NCBI GenBank assembly: GCA_963971285.1
Contig: OZ020258.1
Location: forward strand, 12,482,614-12,546,613
Source: Astropecten irregularis
Lineage: Eukaryota > Echinodermata > Asteroidea > Paxillosida > Astropectinidae
Length of the DNA: 64,000 bases
Direction of reading: 5' to 3'
The notes under the pieces: model-generated
Seen by the model: the letters and a program-made list of their open reading frames with translations, nothing else
Database searches by the model: none
Told to the model about the DNA's origin: nothing
Position numbers and translations under genes: made by a program
Part shown: piece by piece, positions 11,901 through 22,917 of the stretch
How the letters are laid out: the number at the start of each line of letters is the position of its first letter
Position numbering within the stretch: position 1 is the first letter of the stretch

Positions 11901-14900
11901 AGGTCCCCAGCTGCTTTTCCCTCTGTGTTTTGATGCCAAAGATCTCTGCATCACTGTACGATATACTTGGGTGGGTGTAAAGATAGTTGCCCCAACTGCC
12001 CTGATCCCAATTAACATCATTGAATGTTAGTTTTGCAGGTTTTCGTAGGATACAAGAGTCATCTGGCACGAACACTCCGGTGCTGTCCAAGATGTGCTGC
12101 GTCCGACCGTCTGAAACGTCATGTCTCTTTTGTGATTGGGAAGTAACACCAGTTATCATTGCTCTGGCTGTTTCAAGGTCTGCTTCGGGAAGTGGCTTGT
12201 CCTTGTAATCATTCTGAAGGATCTGCAGTGTTTCCAGGTAGTCACTGACGTCAAAGTTGTCCCTCACGCCACAAATCTTCAGAAGATCTCTAAATCGAAT
12301 CTCAGTGGCTCGGGGAACTGGAAACAAATGCGGCCCATTTCGTGTGTATTTGAAGGCTACATGCCTGGTGTCCCTGAACTCGCCATCACACCAAACAAAT
12401 TTTAATTTACACAGCCGTGTAAAATCAGCACGATGTGTTTCATTCACATTTGGTTCTGATGAAAACCATGAACGAGTACAAATCCTTGTCTGGAGAAATG
12501 CATATATCTCATGAGCCATGACCGTTGTTTGCTGATTGGCGCCAGATGCGCTGTTTATCAGAACAGTCAGTTGATCAATAACGTCGGTGACGGAAACTTC
12601 CTTTTCTCCAAAGCCGAGAAGGAGTCCGACTTTCTTGCTCAAAGTGTCAGGTCCAAGACTGTCCTCGTCTAATAATGCGCGGACAGAACCCAGCAGATAT
12701 TTGTGCTTCGACTCGTGTAGGTCTACTGCCGACATATACTCGGTGTCACAGGTATACCATTGGACAGGATAGCCTTCAGATTTTTTCAAGACAGGGAGGA
12801 AAGATGCCATTTGGAGTCGTCTTTTCTGTTCCGGTGTTGGGTTATCATACTTTCTTAGCTTCTCACCCACTATCAAGAGGAGAGTTACGCTCCTGTTTCT
12901 AAACTGACCACCATCCATCATTGACTCGGCCCTCTCACAGATATCTTCCCAGGGTAAGTCGTCGGATGCCATACCAAGGTCTGTGAGAGATAAGAGACGG
13001 GCATTCTCACGGAATTCTGCCCCATGAGGAAATCTCTGATCATTCTCGCTGTACAGAGACCCCACGGGTTTGCGGGGGTCGACCAACCTACCAGGACGTA
13101 CCAAAACTTTACCCACTGGGGAGACAGGAATACATTTGGTATTCTTCATGAGCCTATCAAAATCACTCAACTTCCGTTCTCCTAGACGGGCATCTAATAG
13201 GTGTAGGATTATTTCCTTGTGATGGTCAGGCTCAATTTGGACACGATTGTCCAGAGCAGGAAAGAAAACCTGTCTGAGGATCTGGCTGACGTTGTAGGTG
13301 TTTTCATCAAAGCTTGCATTTGCACCCGCTTCTGAGATACTGCTGATCACATCTGGCTCCAATTCCACCCAAGTTTTGTCGGGCAGATGCTTGGCTAAGA
13401 TGGCCTTCAGACTCTCTCTCAATTTCAAGGGATCAGTTGGATCCCATTTGGTGAAGAAACAGTCGTGCACTGTCAACCACTGGCTGTGATCGAGTATCAC
13501 TGATGGAGCATTTTGTTCTCTTCCAATCTCGCGATAAAAGGCATCGACCAATGGATAGAAGTTACTATCGCATCCACTGCGCCTCGGCCACAAACTCTGG
13601 AACTTTGTTGGATCAACGATGCTTTGATCTTGTAAATCCTGCAGTAAATTCAACACAGCTTGGCACAAGACCGATTCCATGAAGCAAATGTTCCAACGAG
13701 TTTCAAATTCTTCTGTTCCAGACGACGATCTACCCCACAGCTGTCGACGGTTTGGCTGCAGTAAGAAATTTCCGTTGACGTGGAAAGGCAAACCCGATGA
13801 AACGTTTAGAGGTAGATAGCTAAAAGCACCTCCACTCACAGGGGTGGGTGTGAAGCATCCGCTCTCATCAGCATCTAATTGGGCAGCAACTCCACCACAT
13901 GGCAAAACAGCAGCTTTGTGGCCTTCGGTACGAGCCAACTCTAAAACGTCGCCCTTCTTCATGCAGGAACTGACGAGGAAATACATCTCCTTTGTTTCTT
14001 GCTCTGTCGCCACAGTTCCGCCATATTCACACAGAACCTTCAAGATCATGGTTGTTTCAGGCACTGATGATGAATCAGGATTTCGCATGCATTCTGCTGT
14101 CGCCTTCAATATGCTACGTTCGGTTCTCAGATCCGTCTGATTTGGCTCTGGTGCCACTGAGCGTCGCATTTGTTGATGGTTTGATACTTCCACCGACATC
14201 ACCTTCTCCATGTCGTCGTCACCCTCAAACCGCTCATGCACACTAACACGAACCACATTCTGGGTGAAAAGAAGAAGAGTTTCAGAAGATTTCTTAAAAG
14301 ATTCTAGCAAAGGCGCAATCTTTTCCCGCGAATCATAGACATTGTCAGAAAGCTGGTTCGGCTGCTGACTATCAGCTCCAAACACCGTGCGCAGCGGTAA
14401 ACGGAACAGTGTGTGTTTGAAGCCTTCTGTGGATGCACTCAGGTCGCAGCCAAATATGCCATTGTAGGGCTGAAACTGATTCGGGTAACTTTTAAGAGTC
14501 CTTCGGTGGCGTTTATTGGTTAAATCCAACTTGATACCAGGCTGGCCAGGCTTGACTCGAGATCCAAGATGGATCGTTCTGGGATCGCAGATGAGTATGT
14601 AGGGTCCACTGACGATACTAGGAACATCTGTTAGATGATAAACCGACGTGAATCCCAGTCCAAATCTTCCAACTTTATCCAGTTGCTGCTTCTTGCTTTG
14701 TTCTGCTATGCTGCAGATGTTCTTTATGTCATCCTTAGAGAAGCAAGCATTGTTGAAAGCCCACAGAGCTGGTCCATGACAAGCAGCCATCCCATCACCC
14801 AGAAGGTTGCAAGAGGTTAGCTCGTTTCTTCGCCAATCAAGCAAAAATTTGACCTCTGTGGCTCCAGCATCATCAGCATTTTGGATCAACTCTTTGAATA

Positions 14901-17900
14901 TGTCGACATCATTTTTGTATATGTCCAGATTACGTTTAATCGCATTGACTGTTGTCTCGTGAGGGCCCGCCATGTCATATTCTACTTCCTCAACTGGTGC
15001 AAGAAAATGACTCAAAGGCAATAAACCTAAGCGCTGAGCTACATCGTTTGATATGGATTCATGGATAACAGGTTTGTCAAATTCGCTTCTAGTTTCCTCA
15101 TCAAACAGTTGTGTTGTAAGTCTCTCTTCGTCAACATACAAGCAATTAGTAGCCTTTTCCATGCGAAGTCGTCCGTTGATACCTTCTTGTGTCCTGCATG
15201 GCACTACGATCTTAGAAGATCGAGTGTCAGACCTCAGGTCCAGACTGACTATGTACCTCAAGATGTTACAAACAAGATTCAGATCTGTCTGGTACTCGTC
15301 TCTGCTGGGAATTAGCTGTCTGTCTTGATTTTTGAGCTGCACACTTTGAAGAACTTTACAAAGCTCCTCCTCTTGAAAGGTCTGCTGGACGCCCATTTTT
15401 GCAAGAAAACGGCTGCAGGCTTGCATCTCACTCGGTACAATATGGAGATATGGCACCAAACTCACGCCAAGAGTTCCAATGCTCAGTGCTGTTTTGTCAG
15501 ATGTAGTGAATCCAGAGCCATGCCAAACCCATGGCTGTGGAGCATCCAAGTGAGTTGCAAAGACACCTTTTACCACTGCATCTGGTGATTCGCTGAGGAA
15601 CTTGTACAAGACAGACGCTGAATGGGAGAAGGCATACGATTCTGTCTCCTGAAAGGTATTGGCAACATTTTTCAGATGAAGTACAGCAAGTTCAACATGA
15701 TGCCTGTTTGAGGGGTCCGGTGTCTTACTCCAGTGAAACGCCTGGAGCAGCTGTGTCTTGATGTCAGGTAACTTAACCAAGGGAAGTACTGAACCATGGT
15801 ATAGGGCCAAATCAATTAACCCCACCTCCTTCGGAGGGTAGAGGCTTGGAGGTGATGTCCCTTTCCAACCAGTAGATAAGGGGTACCCTGAGGGCGGTGA
15901 AGCTTCACAAGGAACAAAAGACAAGTCTTTAAGAAACTTATACAATGGATCTCTTCTTGACTTTCTTGTCACGTTCTCGAATAAGAGATGCGGATAGTCA
16001 TTGATGTGTTTCAAGAGAACCACTCCCCTCTCCACATTGCTAAATCCAGACACTTCAATTGCAGTGAGCAACAGATCCTCTGAAGTGATGTCAGACGAAT
16101 TCTTCAAACCCACACGCTTCAAAAACTTGAAGAGTTTGTCTTCTGCATATACACCTGTAGGAAACACACTCCTGTCTCCAAAGAACACTCGCAGGCTTCT
16201 GGTGGGTTCATATAAATCGCTGGGACTCGCAAACTGATCATTCATATTAGAGGTTGGTATGAATTTCAGTTCCCTGATGAGATCATCGAATTCAGCCTTC
16301 TCCAGGACCCACGTCATGATACTCTCCATTTCACCAGGACTGTAAAACATATTATCCAAGGCAGGCAGGATGCTTTCCTCCAGGAACTCAAGCACAGATC
16401 TTTGAGGGACATCCAATGCCAATGCTAAGTTGTCAGACATGTTTCTCAGGAGGATATACTCGGAGTCATTTCTCAACCTCTTAAGGGGTATGCCAAAATA
16501 ATTTGCTGGAACTGCAGCAATGCAAGTTTTAGCCGACGCAAAGTCTCCACTGCTTGTACAGAAGAAAGGTAGCTCTTTTAGGATCTCCTTCTGTCGATGT
16601 GTTAGCTCCAAACCGGGTCTGGCCAGAAGACTCCGCAGCTCATCTCTTGCATCCGGGCTCATACTAGCCACACAGTCGATTAGGTGTTTAGTGCCGTGTC
16701 TCTGACTGGATGCTTCAATCACAGTCATCACCCCTTTAGGTGTTGGAGGCTTGATGAACTTTCTCAGATGTGGATGACGAAGTATCTGCTGTGGAAGATC
16801 ATTGTGCAAGACTATCACACGAGCAGATTCAAGGAATGAACAGATGTTTTCAGACAAACATTCTGACTCCGTTCCATTTTGTTGTCTTCTGAATATCAGC
16901 CCGTTTTCCTTTAGCTTGGCAATGTGAGCTTGTGTCATCATGGGTACAAGTGGGTAATCCTTGAATACATCAAGGCATATTTGTATATGGTTTTTAGCCA
17001 ACCAATCCCACAAATAGACCAACCATGCAAATGAAGGATGTTTACCCGGCGACCAAGGCAATTTACTTGATGTTGAGGTCTTCCAATCGTCAGGGAGCAT
17101 TTCTAACAACAGCTGAGCAACATGATCGGTGCGGAAGATTGTCAGCTGAGTGACTAACTCTACATTGGCATCTTCTCTTAAAACAGGTGGCATGTCACTT
17201 GCAGCAAACCGTCCTTCTGCATTTGGGATCAGCTCACTAGGATGCTCACTTGTAGCTATGAACACCTTCGGCAAGGATGTACCAAAGCAGGTGAATTCCC
17301 CATTCTGCAGGGGAAGCAGGTGCAAGTTGCTCAGATCAGAAATGCCATCGGTGGTGACGTATTCAAGAAGACTAAGTTTCTCCTGACGATCGAGGAACTG
17401 TAGAGTGTCTCCACGGATGCAGTCTCTTACGACTGCTGGTGTTACATCACGGAGTCGCACACCTGCCCATTGCAGTGATTCTGTTACATGATCTGGTGGC
17501 TCGGAAAGTGGACGCCCCATCTGCCTCATTATTTTGGAAACTAAGTCGTTGTGCTGTGTGTTTATGTAGACATCACTTGACGTCAACCAACGCCCTTCGT
17601 TGGAGTAGAAGATTGCCTCACCCTGCAGCCGTCTAAGGAAGTGTATTAAGCAATTAGACCAGTTGCTTTTGACATTCTCTCTGCAAGGCCATCCTCTATA
17701 CACGTCACTAGGTTTCATGGGGTCCATGGGGTCCATGGGGTCCATGGGGTCTTGACTCTTTTGTATTGCATCCAAAATCAGCTTTGCGTAGACCTCGGGG
17801 AGTATTTCCTCTACCAGCAGGGAGTTCCAGAGAGCTTTCTTGTCATGTTCAGACTCTTTGTCAGGCCATGTGATACTGCGGCGGTTATCACTGAGCCCAA

Positions 17901-18656
17901 AGTAGCCATGTACATGAACGGGCAAGCCGGTCTTTTCACTCTCTGGTAGTGGCAGAAAGCAAAACACTCGGCCGTTGTCGTCACTTGTCGCCTCTGATGT
18001 GCCTTGTAAAGCCATTCCCATCCAGGGTAGAAACTTCAGTTCCTCATCATCGATCAGTTCCCTCAGACGCGTTGATGTGACATTGTTCTTGAGATAATTG
18101 ATGGTGAGGTATCTGGTGGTGGTCTGTTCTGCCTGTACTCCAAGCTGTCTCTCGATATGAAGAGAAGTAAGAACGTGAAAATCTTCTCCCTCTTGTCCTT
18201 CTCGAACCTCCCTCAAGAATGCTTCCATGTTGTGGTGAGTTTGCTGACGATCTCTCTCTCGGATCTGGACCTTAAAGATAAGTCGTGGAGGTTCGCCCTC
18301 CTGAGAGCCCTCATAAGCCGCAATTGACTCCACATTTTTAAGAAATAGCAGAGTTAGTTCACTATCTGTTTTGAACGACTCAAACAGCTCAACTACTCTA
18401 CCCTCATCAAGTACGGACTCACTCAGCTCGGATGGGCTTTTACGTAATGGAAAACGAAATATTGTGCCCTGGAATCTACCACAACGAAAGTTGTCTTCAT
18501 TGCAGTTAAAATTATTAAGGTAAGGAGAAAACTGATCTCTGTAATCGTTCAATAGTTCGGTTGATAATGTCCACCTCTTACCGGTTTCTCTGTTGAAGTG
18601 TTGTTCCAGCGGATCCAAGAAGCCGACGTAACTCTCACTTAGAATACACGGCATAT
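5917..18656 (-). CDS. SACS: Sacsin, giant 3' coding exon (SACS exon 4 of coding sequence)
   Basis: This exon encodes residues 126-4371 of sacsin, a very large co-chaperone linked in vertebrates to HSP70 function, mitochondria and intermediate filaments. It enters through an acceptor ending TACTCCAG just before ATATGCCG, so the codon GAT is split and HLT-D-MPCILSE is restored. The first SRR continues from the preceding exons. A second SRR ATPase begins near residue 1381 (ELIQNADDAGATE, GRFGLGFTSVYHLTD). A third begins near 2414 (ELLQNADDAGAKE, GKFGIGFNSVYHLTD). A J domain has WHPDKNPD with the HPD at about residue 4151. A HEPN domain covers about 4231-4371 (ARLWFRQAKAHL to the end). This order and the length (4371 versus 4579 in human) are those of sacsin rather than a shorter sacsin-like protein. 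There are no internal stops or frameshifts. Cytoplasmic; no signal peptide or membrane segment is evident. Confidence 0.95.
17716..17751 (-). repeat. In-frame 9-bp tandem repeat inside sacsin (Asp-Pro-Met x4)
   Basis: Four exact copies of CATGGGGTC on the plus strand encode four D-P-M triplets at about residues 428-439, in the first SRR after the block LILDAIQKSQ. The identity of the copies at DNA level points to recent slippage expansion, so allele length may vary. The position corresponds to a flexible linker between conserved blocks. Confidence 0.9.
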
Positions 18657-18813
18657 CTGGAGTACAATTGAATTACAAAAAGAATACAAAAATCAAAAAC
18701 AGTTTTAACAAAATGAACTTAATAAAAAACCACACTTTTAACAAAATGAACTTAGCAACGAAAGAATGCTAAAGCATTATGGAGCTGTGATATTTTGTTT
18801 TATTGCAAGTAAT

Positions 18814-19131
18814 TAAAGAGGATGTTCAATACTCAACAAACCTTGCTTCATTTGTTAGAAATATAATCCTTAAATTACTTGACATGACTCACACTGAACA
18901 GAGAAAGAAAGACTTTTTGGATGATTTTTCTCTCAACATGCTCCACCCGCAAGCTCGCAACCCGCAAGAGAATCTGAATTTTGGGGAGCTTGCGGGCTGA
19001 AAGAAAAGCCATTAAAAAAGACTCTCTTTCTGTTTTCAGTGTAAGATAAATATTTTTTGTTCATTTCAAGTAAATTAAGGATTATAGTTCTAAACAAATA
19101 AAGCGAGGTTTGTTGAGTGTTGAACAACCTG
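18814..19131. mobile_element. MITE with AAAGAGGATGTTCAA termini in SACS intron
   Basis: The left end AAAGAGGATGTTCAATACTC is matched by the inverted right end GAGTGTTGAACAACCT. The inner parts are also palindromic (CAAACCTTGCTT versus AAGCGAGGTTTG; GAGCTTGCGGGC). A second, better conserved copy is at 34267-34782. It lies in the intron between 18657 and 19422 and has no coding capacity. Confidence 0.75.
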
Positions 19132-19422
19132 TTAAAACGTTTGAGAATTTTGACTGGAAATAAATTATGGGCAAAGGGAGCGATTTACTTATATCTTAAG
19201 CCAAATCTCAGAACTCTTTATCCCCAATGACTCAATTTTTTTTTCCTAGAGGGTGACAGGGTTGGGGTTATTTCACAGGAGGTTCTTGATTTAGGACTGG
19301 GTTTTATCGGTAAGAAAATGTGCAAAACGTGTGACATGCAAATTTAATTATTTTCATGACCAGTGTGATCATGACATAGGATCATAGGTTATCATAATTA
19401 TGATAATATTTAAGTGGCGTAC

Positions 19423-19681
19423 CAGTGAGATGATACACGGAGATGAAGCCCAACCCAAATCTGCCGATCGTTGTTGGGTCCTTCAACTTTCCACTTCGAC
19501 CAGGTTTCTGGATGTTCGTCCAATCGTTCTCGGAGAAGGAGGCGTCGTTGTAGGCATACAAAGCCGGTCCTTGGTTTTCCTTCAAGGTCTCAGAATAAAG
19601 ACTCCGGCAGCCATGTTGTGATTTATCGAAGAGGAAGACAACGTTCCTGGCCTTCGCATCGTCCGCATTCTGAACGAGCTC
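19423..19681 (-). CDS. SACS: Sacsin coding exon 3 (first SRR ATPase core)
   Basis: This exon encodes residues 40-125: ELVQNADDAKARNVVF at the start, then QGPALYAYNDASFSE, and GRFGLGFISVYHLT at the end. These are the N-box and G-box regions of the HSP90-like ATPase fold in SRR1. The acceptor is ..TGTGCGAAG before GAG, and the donor is ACTG before GTACGC. Phase is 0 on entry and 1 on exit, which fits both neighbours exactly. A MITE begins about 25 bases upstream of the acceptor, and an in-frame stop sits just outside, so the exon edge is well constrained. Confidence 0.93.
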
Positions 19682-19705
19682 CTTCGCACAGATAGAAAGT
19701 TAAAG

Positions 19706-20205
19706 TTAAAGGTAATATCATACTTTGGCAGCATACCGAAACAGAAATCTTCACAGATTTACCTATAACTTACAGGGTGTAAAGGCTGTGATGGTAGAAA
19801 CCAGTGGCGTAGCCAGGATTTTTAATAGGGGAGCCAACATGTACATTTTAGCCAATACCGGCTTGACCAGGCCAGCGCATTGGATGCACTAGGCCTACTG
19901 AATACTCGCGCCAGCATTGAGGCACGTTGGTGTTGTCTTGGGGGGGGGGCGGCATTAGGAGGAAGGAGCCCTCAGACCCTTTTTTTTCTTTTAAATTTTT
20001 TTAAATTTTTTTTTAAATTTCTTTTTTTTTAAGGGGCCCCCCTGTCCACGCCAGTGGTAGAAACATACCGTTAAACTTTTTCTGCCTGAAATGAAGTATT
20101 TATCCAGAAAAGAGTAAAACCAATGATCTTTTAAAGATAAAAAATAAAATAGAAAATACTTAAGAATACCTGTGGCTGTTTTGATGTTTTTCACTGTTTT
20201 ATGCA
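19706..20205. mobile_element. MITE family A copy interrupted by a hAT-like insertion
   Basis: TTAAAGGTAATATCATACTTTGGCAGCATACC starts the copy (here described in two parts: TTAAAGGTAATATCATAC, then TTTGGCAGCATACC). The family sequence runs to GATGGTAGAAAC, is split by the element at 19802-20056, and resumes at GTAGAAACATACC up to TTTTTCACTGTTTTATGC. The right terminus is missing. It lies directly upstream of the acceptor of sacsin exon 3. Confidence 0.8.
19802..20056. mobile_element. hAT-like non-autonomous element with 8-bp TSD
   Basis: The 255-bp element begins CAGTGGCGTAGCCAGG, a terminus seen in hAT-type elements of many animals, and ends CCACGCCAGTG. It is flanked by the 8-bp duplication GTAGAAAC (19794-19801 and 20057-20064). 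Removing the element restores the family A sequence GGTAGAAACATACC. An A/T homopolymer-rich stretch near 19980-20030 lies inside. Confidence 0.88.
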
Positions 20206-20330
20206 CACAATAGTGGTTATATACATGCCTATAGTCTTAACGCCGAACTGCTGCATAGTCTAGCTTTACATGATATTAGTACAACCTAAATTACGTGTTT
20301 ACGGCTGAGCAATGACATTCATAAGGACCG

Positions 20331-21062
20331 GGGCCAATTTCATAGAGCTGCTTAAGCACCAAAATTTGCTTAAGCAACAAAAACCTTGGTAAATAAAATT
20401 AGCCCGAAACCCCTTGTGAATGGTATGCTCAATGCAGGAAACATGAGGATCAAATACAGCCGAAGTCAAAATCATGAACATTTGGTTGCCAATCCTGTTT
20501 GATCAAGGAATACTTTTCATGCTTACGCACATTTTTTACTTAAAGGGTCTGTGCAATAGGAATCATATTAACTGTTTCAGGGTTAACAGCAAGTTTTTGG
20601 TTTGTATGCAAATTAGAATTTACATATTCAATTAGCAAAATTGTGAAATCATCTAGTTAACTCAGAGCAGCAACCCAATTGAATTATGCACAACAAATTG
20701 AGGTTGTTTTATAGGTTTTCTGACAGACCTTTTCCTCCTCAATAGGTTTTGTTTTGCCGAAGACGTTCCTTTCACTCAACTGGTGGTGTAATTTGTTATG
20801 CTAAACCATTTCTTTGGGTCAAGTTTGCCTTTCCAAGTTTAAAGTTGTTTATTATATTTTTGCTGTTGGTTCCCTGCATAGGTATACATGAAAATCCCCA
20901 ATTTTGTAAAGCCATTCAAATGAAAACGGTTCAAATGGTTTGAGACCAATATAAGACTTGCCATTCATTATCTGTCAGTATATTCTATGTATGAAGGCAA
21001 TAAAATAACCTGACTGAAAAAAGCACTGCAGGAACCCATAAGCAGCTCTATGAAATTGGCCC
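20331..21062. mobile_element. 732-bp TIR element beside a SACS splice donor
   Basis: Perfect 22-bp terminal inverted repeats, starting GGGCCAATTTCATAGAGCTG, lie at 20331-20352 and 21041-21062. The interior has no long open frame. The right end stops 27 bases from exon 2 (21090), in the intron next to the 5' splice site. It belongs to the same terminal family as 1732-1960 but has a longer, different interior. Confidence 0.85.
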
Positions 21063-21089
21063 AAGTTTAGAGAATGAATGGTATTTTAC

Positions 21090-21178
21090 CTTTAGTATCT
21101 GTCCACCTTCTGGGTATTTGGCAAGCACCTCCTTCAGGTATTCGCGCAAGGATGGCGGAGTCTGCCCAAATGGAACAT
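21090..21178 (-). CDS. SACS: Sacsin coding exon 2
   Basis: This exon encodes residues 10-39: VPFGQTPPSLREYLKEVL, then AKYPEGGQILK, directly before ELVQNADD of the next exon. In vertebrate sacsin the same GQT-PP...YPEGGQILKELIQNADD block precedes SRR1, which fixes the identity. The acceptor is TCACAGCAG before ATGTTCC and the donor is CTAAAG before GTAAAA. Phase is 1 in and 0 out. The ATG at the exon start is out of frame and is not the start codon. Confidence 0.92.
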
Positions 21179-21246
21179 CTGCTGTGATATTCAGCATAAA
21201 AAAGGAGGAAAGAAATAAGATATCAGCTTATTGAATAAAAGCAGTA

Positions 21247-22385
21247 TCATAGTTTGGTAGGAAACAAAAACAGAAATGTTTCTCAGAAAAAAACAGAACA
21301 ACTCTCAGGGTATGAGGCTGGTAGAAACATACTGTTATGCCTTCCAGGCTCTGCTTTTCTGTTTATTCTTAACAATGTCAGTTTACTTGTTCCAGATCAT
21401 TCCATCAGACATTGTCAGTTTCGTTAAATCATTCGTTAAATCTTACATTTATTGATTCCTGCTTCATGCCCTTGACAAGGAACAAACTGTAAGTCCTTAT
21501 TCTATGTTCTGTTTATATAATTATACTGATCTGGTACTTATTTAAGGCTCCTTTGACAGTTATATTCACGTTTTCTTGGGTTGTGTATTTTGCACATGGT
21601 CATATCATATTACATGTGTAGCATACTTGTGTTTATATAAGGGAGTTTGGGGGACATCTGTGTATTTATATATCATTGTTTGGGATATATCAGACCTTTA
21701 TTTCATGTAGATTATTGGGGAAGTATTTATGACTTTATGGATTCTTGTAAGGCCTCTCCTAGACTCGCCTAGTCCTTTGGACTCTCACATTGCTCACCTT
21801 ATTTGGGGATAACTCATGACTTTATTGTGGTTATTTTTATTGCCGGTTGGGTTCTTATGTGCTCATGTGTTACTATTCTTGGTCGGGGCTATCCAGTAAT
21901 TATTCCAGGGTTTCCTTGACGTTATTTATTTCATCTCGCTTATTTTAAGTACATGTACTTGTAGTATCATATTTGATGACTCAAAATGTGCTTCCTCTTA
22001 TTTGTTTGTTTACAGTTTTACACTGCTTCTAATAAACGTCGACAGCATATCATCAGTTATGTTTCCGGCTATGGAAGAGTGTTTAACCGCTGCATAGCTG
22101 CATCAGTGCATGCAGTGAGGGCAGAAGACATACCCTTAAAATGTTTCTGCCTGAAATGCTGTATTTATCAAGAAAGTAGTAAAAGCAATGACCGAAAGTA
22201 TTTGTAAAAGATCAAAAATAATGTTGAAAAGATTCAAGAAATTTAGTGAGTGTTTTTCACTGTTTTCTCAAAAAGTTGGCGCCGTATGGGACTGGGAATT
22301 TCACAGATGACTTTTATTGTATCTTACTTGATATTTTTGCCCATCTGCATTTCTTGGACAAAAATCAAAGTATGATATCACCAAT
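21247..22385. mobile_element. MITE family A copy split by an unclassified ~0.8-kb insert
   Basis: Family A sequence runs 21247-21342 (ATCATAGTTTGGTAGG to GGTAGAAACATACTGTTA) and resumes near 22125 (ACATACCCTTAAAATGTTTC), ending CAAAAATCAAAGTATGATATCACC. The intervening 780 bp is AT-rich and has no clear terminal repeats. It could be a decayed insertion. Confidence 0.6.
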
Positions 22386-22734
22386 CTGTTTCGGTACGCT
22401 ACCAAAGTATGGGCTTTACATTAAAAATAATTTAATTCAAAATTAGGGTAGTTAAATTTTGTCTGACGTTTAGGCTAACACGTGCATGCTTTTTTGAACA
22501 TGCATACAAATTACCATAACAAATAAGAATAACATGTACATGTTTATTCAAGGGTAAGCATAGTTCTAAAAAAAGAATATTTTTTTTCTATTTAGAAAAA
22601 TATCCCCTGTTGTTCGATGTTCCCCAAATCCAGTACACACACATTCGAGTTAAACAAGTGTCTGATGATCAGGAATTGCATTTTCTATTGCAAATAACCA
22701 AATAACCAAGGGAAACTGACTGAATGTTTTAAGT

Positions 22735-22860
22735 CATTGAAAGGTAAACAAAGATATTGACAAGAACGGGATTCAAACCAGTAACCTCCTGAATACCGTA
22801 CAGGTGCTCTACCAACTGAGCTCTCCAGCCCTATATATATGTTGGTGGTGTCCCAATAAA
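22735..22860 (-). mobile_element. tRNA-derived SINE (family S)
   Basis: On the minus strand a tRNA-like head is visible: GCTCAGTTGGTAGAGCACCTG (box A, first 20 bases recognisable) and GGTTTGAATCCCGTTC (box B), followed outward by GTCAATATCTTTGTT. The same unit recurs near 22.9, 47.8, 49.2, 50.9, 51.2, 54.9, 55.4 and 62.4 kb. The acceptor stem does not pair, so this is a retroposon and not a functional tRNA. Confidence 0.75.
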
Positions 22861-22917
22861 AAATCTAATATTTTGTTTATTCGTGAAATAACCACAAGGG
22901 AAACTGACTGAGTTATT

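Noticed and set aside
5944-18000. Many plus-strand frames of 60-160 codons opposite the sacsin exon
   Set aside because: Antisense shadows of a conserved long coding sequence; none has independent motifs or splice signals.
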